DNA of 13,457 nt from JBBTQX01 sp038064955 (GTDB taxonomy: Bacteria > Patescibacteriota > Minisyncoccia > UBA6257 > GWB1-50-10): assembly GCA_038064955.1 (NCBI GenBank), contig JBBTRY010000017.1:1-13457 (forward strand), read 5' to 3'. The translations under genes and the position numbers were made by a program. This document shows positions 6,622-12,799 of the stretch, piece by piece. The notes below the pieces were generated by a model that made no database searches, had not been told where the DNA came from, and worked only from the letters and a program-made list of their open reading frames with translations. The first letter of the stretch is position 1, and every line of letters starts with the position of its first letter.

Positions 6622-7451
6622 ACAGCGAATGGGTTCTTTGCGCCGAGAACTTCGAAATGGAGGTGACATCCCGTCGGGCCGTGCGTGTTCCCAGTATTAC
6701 CCATCACACCCACCTCTTCGCCGCGACTCACATACTGGCCGATCTTCACGAGAACTTTATCCAAATGAGCGTAACGGGTCTTCACGCCATTCGGATGCTC
6801 AAGCAGAACAAAAATACCATAACCGTTATTCCAGCCGCTCGCGCCGCTCCCCAGGACGCTATCCGAAACCACAAGCCCCTCTGCCGCCGCGTGCACCGAC
6901 GTACCGCACTGATTCGCAATATCCACCGCGTTCACGCTATGGAGCTGTCCCCAATTCCAACCAATCGCGGGCAAAGCAAAATAATCCTTGAGATCGGGGA
7001 GAACACCGGATTTGTCGTTGAGGGGTGAAATCACGATTAAGTCATTTTGTTTTATCGTTTTCACTCCCGGATTGAGCTTTTTTAAAGCGTCCGCCGAAAA
7101 GCCGAAATTCGCGGCGATTTTCTGGAAGGTGTCGCCTTTTCTCACTTTATATTTCTTGAGACCATCACCCAAGAGCACCACGTTCGTAAGGGGGTCGGAA
7201 GCGCCGGAAACAGACGTGCCTTCCGCCAAAAAGACATTGTTTTCAGTTATGTCGGTTGGAGCACCCGGATAGACTACATTACCCTCTGCAGAAGAGCGCT
7301 TGGCCCCCAATTCCTCCACCGGGCCACCCGAACCCCAAACCGCCGGCTTTTGATAGACCTCGGTATTGTGCCAAAACCAGAAGACAGACGCGTTTAAAGC
7401 CATAAAAGCAGGGATAAAAAGGAGCGACCAGAAGCTGGTCGTTTTGAACAT
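6612..7451 (-). CDS. Membrane-anchored LysM-M23 (LytM-like) peptidase
   Basis: The 279-residue product likely acts at the cell envelope on peptidoglycan cross-bridges or stem peptides. A hydrophobic N-terminal segment (about 7-28) is a membrane anchor or uncleaved signal. A low-complexity linker follows. A LysM domain spans about 101-143 (YKVRKGDTFQKIA, then LNPG and ISP). The M23 domain spans about 165-279 with LHSVNAVDIA (170-179), RYAHLD (226-231) and GCHLHFE (261-267). Likely zinc ligands are D177 and H265, with H229 and H263 in the active site. The first ligand is unusual: the family HxxxD is replaced by H171 six residues before D177. An enzyme is more likely than a degenerate LytM regulator. 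It is divergent from rsmA and has its own strong promoter. A perfect hairpin abuts the ATG. Confidence 0.92.
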   Translation of the reverse strand: MFKTTSFWSLLFIPAFMALNASVFWFWHNTEVYQKPAVWGSGGPVEELGAKRSSAEGNVVYPGAPTDITENNVFLAEGTSVSGASDPLTNVVLLGDGLKKYKVRKGDTFQKIAANFGFSADALKKLNPGVKTIKQNDLIVISPLNDKSGVLPDLKDYFALPAIGWNWGQLHSVNAVDIANQCGTSVHAAAEGLVVSDSVLGSGASGWNNGYGIFVLLEHPNGVKTRYAHLDKVLVKIGQYVSRGEEVGVMGNTGNTHGPTGCHLHFEVLGAKNPFAVSK

Positions 7452-7466
7452 CCCCTTAAAAAGGGG
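7452..7466 (-). promoter_or_regulatory. Perfect 6-bp stem-loop directly upstream of the peptidase ATG
   Basis: CCCCTT (7452-7457) and AAGGGG (7461-7466) pair perfectly around a 3-base loop. In the peptidase mRNA the 3' arm (AAGGGG) touches the AUG, so the hairpin covers any SD-like G-rich sequence. A role in translation control is inferred. No U-tract follows on either strand, so it is not a terminator. Confidence 0.45.
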
Positions 7467-7499
7467 CTTGAATTGAAGTAAAATCGTACTAATAGGCGT

Positions 7500-7527
7500 A
7501 TTATACCAAAACAGATGGAAAAATCAA
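7500..7527 (-). promoter_or_regulatory. Promoter for the LysM-M23 peptidase gene
   Basis: On the minus strand TTGATT (7527-7522), a 16-base spacer and TATAAT (7505-7500) with TGG just before the hexamer form a strong extended promoter. The predicted start lies near 7493, giving a leader of about 42 bases that includes the 7452-7466 hairpin. The -35 lies inside the first codons of rsmA. The -10 also overlaps a possible rsmA -10 on the plus strand (TATTAT, 7499-7504), so the two promoters may interfere. Confidence 0.65.
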
Positions 7528-8324
7528 AGAAGAGCCTCGGACAGAATTTTCTGTTAAATAAGGAGAAAATAAAAGAAATAGTCGGAGCGCTGGATGTGAA
7601 ATCCGGCGACACGGTGGTTGAAATCGGGCCGGGGCATGGAGAAATCACAAGAGAATTAAGAATTCGGAATAAAGAATTAAGAATTATCGCGATTGAGAAA
7701 GACGAAAATCTCGCCCGGAACTTAGAAGATGGTATTGGCGATGAAAAAACTAAGATTATTGAAGGTGATGTCTTGAAAATGTTACCGTCCATTATTCATA
7801 ATTCATTATTCAAAATTCAAGATTATAAACTCGTCGGCAATATTCCATATTACATCACCGGCTTCCTCTTGAGAACGATAAGCGAACTTAAAAATAAGCC
7901 GAGCATCACCGTCCTCACGGTCCAAAAGGAGGTGGCTAAGCGCATTTGTGGGGAAATGAGTCTGCTCTCCGCGAGCGTCCGATACTGGGCGGAGCCGGAA
8001 ATAATCGGTATTATCCCTAAATCGGATTTTTCTCCCCAACCCAAGGTGGACTCGGCAATTATCAGATTAAAAACCAGGGAAAATAATTGGGGAGTGGGGG
8101 ATGGGGACAAAAAAGCCGAAAATTACTACAGGTTCATAAAAATTCTCTTCAAACAGCCCCGGAAAACCGCGCTGAACAACCTAATGGGAACCAAAATAAA
8201 CAAAAACGAGTTGGAAAAGATGCTCGGGGAAGCCGGGGTAAGGCCGAACGCCCGCCCCCAAGACCTAAAAATGACCCAATTGGAGATTTTGGCGGAAAAA
8301 ACCGCTTCAAATGTAGTATACTGA
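7515..8324 (+). CDS. rsmA: 16S rRNA (A1518/A1519) dimethyltransferase RsmA/KsgA
   Basis: RsmA transfers four methyl groups from SAM to two adjacent adenines in helix 45 of 16S rRNA, late in 30S assembly. The 269-residue protein has family length. KKSLGQNFL (5-13) is the conserved N-terminal box; EIGPGHG (36-42) is SAM motif I; EKD (61-63) is the acidic loop; NIPYYI (109-114) is the catalytic NxPY motif; FSPQPKVDS (172-180) and FKQPRKTALNNL (212-223) follow. Two surface loops, at about 46-58 and 92-101, are encoded by AT-rich repeats in inverted orientation. A Gly-rich patch WGVGDGD (192-198) is encoded by a G-run tract. Net length change against E. coli is only a couple of residues per loop, so activity is probably kept. 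No SD is seen; the gene is divergent from the M23 peptidase. Confidence 0.96.
   Translation: MEKSKKSLGQNFLLNKEKIKEIVGALDVKSGDTVVEIGPGHGEITRELRIRNKELRIIAIEKDENLARNLEDGIGDEKTKIIEGDVLKMLPSIIHNSLFKIQDYKLVGNIPYYITGFLLRTISELKNKPSITVLTVQKEVAKRICGEMSLLSASVRYWAEPEIIGIIPKSDFSPQPKVDSAIIRLKTRENNWGVGDGDKKAENYYRFIKILFKQPRKTALNNLMGTKINKNELEKMLGEAGVRPNARPQDLKMTQLEILAEKTASNVVY
7653..7686 (+). repeat. AT-rich repeat in rsmA, copy 1 (21-base period)
   Basis: GAATTAAGAATT occurs perfectly at 7653-7664 and 7674-7685, an offset of 21 bases, or seven codons. In frame it encodes ELRIRNK followed by ELRII. Its reverse complement matches the 7794-7824 segment at 24 of 31 positions (hand alignment). Confidence 0.6.
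7794..7824 (-). repeat. AT-rich repeat in rsmA, copy 2, inverted relative to copy 1
   Basis: This segment, read on the minus strand, matches copy 1 (7654-7684) at 24 of 31 positions without gaps. On the plus strand it encodes IHNSLFKIQD within rsmA. Shared spacing of ATTC units supports common origin, although AT-rich low complexity could inflate the match. Confidence 0.5.
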
Positions 8325-8330
8325 TAGTAT
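8322..8330 (+). promoter_or_regulatory. Extended -10 promoter for the secretion-like operon
   Basis: TGATAGTAT is a TGn extended -10 whose TGA is also the rsmA stop codon. The hexamer ends 10 bases before the ATG at 8341. An overlapping alternative hexamer, TATACT at 8317-8322, would give a leader only slightly longer. Neither has a clear -35. No SD precedes the ATG. Confidence 0.4.
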
Positions 8331-8340
8331 CCCGAATCAT

Positions 8341-9135
8341 ATGAAAAAAAGGAAAATAATATCCGCTGTCATAATACTGAGCGGACTGGTTCTTTTTCTT
8401 GTAATCCTGAATTTGCCGAGCGGGAATGCCCCGAAACCGCTCTCCGTAGAAGGAGGCGGGACGTACGATTCCGGATTCCAATATAAAACCAGCCAAGACC
8501 GCAACTCATTCGCGAATCCGACTCAGGCGTCCGGCGAATTATCCACGGGAGACAATCTGACGGAGCTGTTGGCTAAAAATATTTCCAGTGGAATTCTCAC
8601 GGTAAACAGTAGGCTGGTGTCTGAGCAAGGAACATCTTCTATAGCCTTACCTTCATCTGATTCTTTGGGTAATGCCATAGAACAATCAGTTGGGCAAAAT
8701 ATGCAATTCTCAACTTTCGGGTTAAAGGATATTAGAGTTGGCTCTGATAATTCGCCGGAAGCTCAACTAAATTATTTCAATGCAATCGGGGAAATATCCA
8801 AGAAAAATTTTGGAAACTTTAAAACCCCCATTGTGACAATGCTTAATAATTTGATTGAAAAAAATGATTCATCCGCGCTCGTCAAATATGCCAAAATTGC
8901 CGAAAAACAAGTCGCTGATTTTCTTGCGCTTAAAGTTCCAGAACAGCTTTCCGCTTGGCACCTCCAAAATCTGAACCTATGGCAGAAAAAATTCACGGTC
9001 TATTCCGCAATGACTAATTTGAGTTCCGATCCGCTCAAAACAATTATTGCTTTCAAAGAGATTCCGAACGTGGTCCAAGAAACCTTGAATTTGGATTCGG
9101 TAATGAAAGAAAAATATTTAAAACTTGTACCATGA
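8341..9135 (+). CDS. Membrane-anchored exported protein of unknown function (264 aa), first gene of secretion-like operon
   Basis: I do not recognise a characterised family. Basic residues KKRK (2-5) precede a hydrophobic helix (about 7-25), giving an anchor or signal peptide; there is no lipobox cysteine, and the protein contains no cysteine at all. Residues 30-80 are Ser/Gly/Thr-rich and probably disordered. Residues 135-264 look mainly helical, with VPEQLSAWHLQNLNLW (199-214) as the most distinctive stretch and a DP at 230-231. I recall similar helical exported proteins beside VirB6-like genes in CPR genomes, not verified here. Its stop overlaps the next start (ATGA at 9132-9135), which implies translational coupling to the secreted 568-aa protein. 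An exported structural or assembly subunit is a plausible but unproven role. Confidence 0.8.
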   Translation: MKKRKIISAVIILSGLVLFLVILNLPSGNAPKPLSVEGGGTYDSGFQYKTSQDRNSFANPTQASGELSTGDNLTELLAKNISSGILTVNSRLVSEQGTSSIALPSSDSLGNAIEQSVGQNMQFSTFGLKDIRVGSDNSPEAQLNYFNAIGEISKKNFGNFKTPIVTMLNNLIEKNDSSALVKYAKIAEKQVADFLALKVPEQLSAWHLQNLNLWQKKFTVYSAMTNLSSDPLKTIIAFKEIPNVVQETLNLDSVMKEKYLKLVP

Positions 9136-10838
9136 TGGATTTGTTGGTGAAAAAAGCTATTTCTTTGGTTCTTTTAATGTCTGTTTTGATGGGAACTGCG
9201 TTAATGGTTCCTCAAAAAACCCAGGCAGCTGACCCGATAACTTGGGCGGTTTGCGGCGCCTACGAAGCAACAATAGGGAAATTGTTCGAGGCCGTTGAAG
9301 ATAAAGTTGAAGAAGTTATAACAGGCGCTTTAGACAATGTAGCTGGCGCCACAACTGGCGCCATTCCGGTTAATGACGCGACAACTCACGCTGGCCAACG
9401 ATCACAGGTTTCAAACGAAAAGAAAACGGAATGTGAACGCTTTGTAGCGGACGTCGCGCTTGCCACTTTGAAAAAACGGCTTTTAAACATAATGACGGAT
9501 AATGTTGTAGAGTGGATAAACAATGATTTTAAAAGTCCGCCCAAATTTACCCAGGATTTCGGAAAAGTCTTCCGGGAGGCCGGAGACCAGGCCGTAGGCG
9601 ATGTCCTTTTGCAATATGAGTCCACAAAAGTGCTTTGCCAGCCCTTTAACTTCGATATTACCTTCCAGCTCCAACAGCCGGCTCCCTTAGCCCAAAGAGC
9701 CCAATGTACGCTAACAAGCGTCATTAAAAGCTTCGAAAGTTACCGGGATGACTTCAAAAACGGCGGCTGGATAGGCTATCAGGAGCTTTTAAAACCCCAA
9801 AACAACCAATGGGGGGTGGAACTTCTAACCCAAAGTGAAATAACGAGCCGGACGGCTCTTAAGACAAATTCCAGCGCTCTAAAAGAAACTGTTAATGTTG
9901 GATTCGATTCTTCGGAATGCACCGGCGGATGGGATTTAATGGATAAAAGAACTAAACAGCTGGCAAAAGCTGGTCCCGAAATAGACCAAAATACAATAAA
10001 TTCTTATGGTCATATAAATAAGGGTGATGTTTATCATGGGAAGACTTGGGACGATCCAAAATTAGCACCTCCTTCTCCGGCGAAAAGTAGTAAAAATTTC
10101 TTTTATAGTTGTGCTGGTACCACAATCACGACACCCGGTCGGACGATTGCGACCGTTTTGGAAAAATCCATTCTTCCGGAATTTGATCTTATAATAAACT
10201 CAAAAGATCTTGCCAATTCTCTCGCTATTATCGCCGACGCGGCTTTTAATAAACTTATCAAGACGGGGGTTAGTGGCATCCAGAATTTCTTCAAACCGAA
10301 TGATTCGGAGGAAAACAAAGCTAGAGATGAAGACCAAAGAGACAGGATAAACCAGGCTTCCGAGAATTATGACAGCGTTCATCAGCAGATAAATGATAAT
10401 AAAGCGGTAAGTGCTTATCTTGACCAAATAAATCCGGCTGCTAGCACCATACTTGCAGCATCAACAACACTCACAATTGCTTCCAGTACCAATTGGAAAA
10501 TAATCACAACAGGTGAAGATATCTTGGAATGTCTTTCCGGAAATCCGTCTCATCCCGACGTGATAGTAGCCCAAAATGCGATTAATACAGCAAATTTGAA
10601 CAAGACTGTTATTACCGGAAAATCAACGGAAGTTAAGGCTGTGTTTTCATCCATACAGACTCTTATTTCCCAAATTAACGCGGGTACTTGCGATGCGATA
10701 ACCTGTCAATCACAAATAAACGATAGAAGAACTGCGGCCGGAACTATTAATATTGATAGCAATAATATTCTTGCTTCTATCCAAAGCTCTTATAACGATC
10801 TCCAAATCAGAAAAAAGAATAATAATTGCGGCGGCTAA
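9132..10838 (+). CDS. Secreted cysteine-containing protein, probable partner of the VirB6-like protein
   Basis: The 568-residue product starts with a signal peptide (hydrophobic about 8-25, likely cleaved after TQA at 30-32). There are ten cysteines (41, 101, 169, 192, 263, 327, 467, 520, 525, 566), all beyond the signal, consistent with disulphides outside the cytoplasm. A helical region with LLNIMTDNVVEWIN (117-130), then SPPKF (135-139), resembles a segment I associate with CPR proteins encoded next to VirB6/TrbL-like genes. Residues 390-425 are highly charged and may form a coiled coil; residues 436-452 are Ser/Thr/Ala-rich. No enzymatic motif is visible. Two tandem ATGs (9132 and 9135) leave the exact start open. 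It overlaps the upstream stop codon and is 4 bases from the VirB6-like gene, so co-expression is likely. Function is inferred from context only. Confidence 0.8.
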   Translation: MMDLLVKKAISLVLLMSVLMGTALMVPQKTQAADPITWAVCGAYEATIGKLFEAVEDKVEEVITGALDNVAGATTGAIPVNDATTHAGQRSQVSNEKKTECERFVADVALATLKKRLLNIMTDNVVEWINNDFKSPPKFTQDFGKVFREAGDQAVGDVLLQYESTKVLCQPFNFDITFQLQQPAPLAQRAQCTLTSVIKSFESYRDDFKNGGWIGYQELLKPQNNQWGVELLTQSEITSRTALKTNSSALKETVNVGFDSSECTGGWDLMDKRTKQLAKAGPEIDQNTINSYGHINKGDVYHGKTWDDPKLAPPSPAKSSKNFFYSCAGTTITTPGRTIATVLEKSILPEFDLIINSKDLANSLAIIADAAFNKLIKTGVSGIQNFFKPNDSEENKARDEDQRDRINQASENYDSVHQQINDNKAVSAYLDQINPAASTILAASTTLTIASSTNWKIITTGEDILECLSGNPSHPDVIVAQNAINTANLNKTVITGKSTEVKAVFSSIQTLISQINAGTCDAITCQSQINDRRTAAGTINIDSNNILASIQSSYNDLQIRKKNNNCGG

Positions 10839-10842
10839 ATAA

Positions 10843-12789
10843 ATGAAAAAGACGGTATTAAATAAAAAGTTTTTGTTGTTCGCACTGGGAGCCTTCCTGG
10901 TTTCGCTCTTCTTTATTATTCCTCATTTTGCCGGAGCGCAAGCCTCGATTATCACCGACGCAGCAGTCGGAATTTTCGTTATGGCCTTCAAGGTTTTTGC
11001 CTATATTTTCAATACCATTCTCGGCTTCCTTTTTATGCTTGCCGGCGGACTCGTGAATATCGCTATGGGCCTGAATGCCCAAATTTTGGACAAGACAAAT
11101 ACATTGGTCAGTATCGGCTGGACAATTACAAGAGATGTGGCGAACCTCGGTTTCGTCCTTATTATGATAGTGATGGCGGTCGCGACCATCGTCCGCTACG
11201 AAAAATACAGTGTTCAAAAACTTCTGCCACTCCTCATCGGTGCCGCCATTCTCGTGAATTTCAGTCTTACGATCGCGGGAGTTTTTATCAGCTTCTCTAA
11301 TACTATTTCAGACGCGTTTTCAGCTAGATTGGTTGGAGAAGGAGCCACCAACCGAAACTTCACCGACGCCATCGCCGGCGCCTTCAGTCCCCAGCGGTTG
11401 CTCATAAAAAATACCGACAATCCGGAACCGCCCGATCCGGCTTCGCAGGGAAATTTTTTGAGTGATGTGTCGGCGGCGGCTCTCATCAGCATCTCCGGAT
11501 TGGTTTTTAACGTCATCTTTCTGGCAATCGCGGTCCTTTCGATGGCCGCCTTGGCGTTAATGCTCATTTACCGCTATATTTATCTTTCATTTCTGCTCAT
11601 TCTTTCGCCCCTCGCCTGGATGTTCTGGGTTTTTCCTGATTTGAAATATTTATATGATAAGTGGTGGACTAATTTCATTAAATGGTGTTTCTTCCTGCCA
11701 GCCGTCACTTTCTTCCTCTATTTGGCGGTGGAGACTGCCTTCCAGATGGAAAAAAACTCGATTTTCATCAATGTGACTGGTTTCACGGGCGCCTTGGCCT
11801 CCATAATGGCCCAGGGGGCGCAGATGATAGTGCTCGCGGGATTGCTTCTGGGTGGACTGATTGTAGCTCAAGAACTTGGAATTAAGGGCGCGAGCGGCGC
11901 AATGAGTTTGGCGACAAAAGCGAAAGATGGAGCGTTGGGAGCGATAGGGAGCTATGGAAAAAATCGAGCGACAAATATTGGAAGAAGAGTTCTTACTGGT
12001 GGTGTAGATAAAGAAGGGAAAACGAGATTGGAGCGATGGGGTGCTAGTGCAGCTGGCAAAATTCCACTTGTGGGAGCGGCAATAACCGGTTTATCTGGAG
12101 CATCAACGAGAGCTAAAACGAGGAATAAAAAGGATGTAGAGGAAGCCCAGAAGAGGACAGAGGGCAGGTCGGGTGAGGAGGCTGCCAATATTCTCAACCG
12201 TCAGATGACTGGCGGAGCCATGATGTCGGATGCGGATCTCGCTGCCTGGGGTATGAAAGCGGCCGAGAAAGGTAAATTGAAAGATGTGGATCCTAAGACA
12301 CAAGAACAAATCGTAGCGGCAGTGAAAAGAACGGATTCGGCGGATAAATTCCTTGGATACGCTCCTCAGTTTTACGACAAATTTGGCGTAGACCCGGGCA
12401 AGGCTGTTGGGAAATATGTTCAAGATGCCTCAAAACTAGATGAGCCCGCTCTTAGATACCGGGACCCAGTAACCCAGCAATATGACAACAATATAGCAAT
12501 CAACCTTAGAAACTCTCACGTTGTTCAACTAGCGAATTCCGGGAATGACGCACAAAGGCAGGTCGTAGCAGATGCGATAAAAGATGTCCTTGGTGGCAAC
12601 TTAGCTGGCGTCGAGCAGGCCATAACCCAACTCAACACCGCCAAGTTTAGCGGTAATGCCCAGGGTGTTCAAAATGCTAAGGGTGTTATTAGCCAGATAA
12701 ATGCAAACCTCACCGATGATCAAAAGAAAGCTATGTCTGTGTATCAAAATATTCAAAGCAATGTTAATTGGGCTAGTGTAAATTGGTAA
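10843..12789 (+). CDS. VirB6/TrbL-like polytopic membrane protein with long soluble C-terminal tail
   Basis: The 648-residue protein has two halves. Residues 1-345 hold about eight hydrophobic segments: 10-30, 40-75, 100-117, 127-153, 212-243, 246-264, 283-298 and 318-342. The central stretch with YRYIYLSFLLILSPLAWMFW (243-262), then KWWTNFIKWCFF (273-284), resembles the conserved core of VirB6/TrbL, the inner-membrane channel component of type IV secretion systems. Residues 350-648 form a soluble tail: first Gly/Ala/Lys-rich (350-430), then charged and helical, Gln/Asn-rich near the end. The first hydrophobic segment ends in AGAQA and may be a cleaved signal. It lies 4 bases after the secreted protein and 10 bases before a cytosolic gene. 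VirB6-like membership is likely; the tail and what is transported are unknown. No VirB4 or coupling ATPase is within the window. Confidence 0.78.
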   Translation: MKKTVLNKKFLLFALGAFLVSLFFIIPHFAGAQASIITDAAVGIFVMAFKVFAYIFNTILGFLFMLAGGLVNIAMGLNAQILDKTNTLVSIGWTITRDVANLGFVLIMIVMAVATIVRYEKYSVQKLLPLLIGAAILVNFSLTIAGVFISFSNTISDAFSARLVGEGATNRNFTDAIAGAFSPQRLLIKNTDNPEPPDPASQGNFLSDVSAAALISISGLVFNVIFLAIAVLSMAALALMLIYRYIYLSFLLILSPLAWMFWVFPDLKYLYDKWWTNFIKWCFFLPAVTFFLYLAVETAFQMEKNSIFINVTGFTGALASIMAQGAQMIVLAGLLLGGLIVAQELGIKGASGAMSLATKAKDGALGAIGSYGKNRATNIGRRVLTGGVDKEGKTRLERWGASAAGKIPLVGAAITGLSGASTRAKTRNKKDVEEAQKRTEGRSGEEAANILNRQMTGGAMMSDADLAAWGMKAAEKGKLKDVDPKTQEQIVAAVKRTDSADKFLGYAPQFYDKFGVDPGKAVGKYVQDASKLDEPALRYRDPVTQQYDNNIAINLRNSHVVQLANSGNDAQRQVVADAIKDVLGGNLAGVEQAITQLNTAKFSGNAQGVQNAKGVISQINANLTDDQKKAMSVYQNIQSNVNWASVNW

Positions 12790-12799
12790 AAATCATCCC

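Noticed and set aside
6657..7028. Plus-strand open frames opposite the M23 peptidase
   Set aside because: The minus-strand frame carries LysM and M23 motifs; the plus-strand products are His/Arg/Pro-rich without a domain.
7452..7466. Intrinsic terminator between the peptidase and rsmA
   Set aside because: The stem is perfect, but no U-run follows on either strand and the two genes are divergent, so no terminator is expected.
9343..9362. Short direct repeat of TGGCGCC in the 568-aa gene
   Set aside because: Only 7 to 9 bases per copy, in an Ala/Gly/Thr-coding stretch; easily explained by codon repetition.
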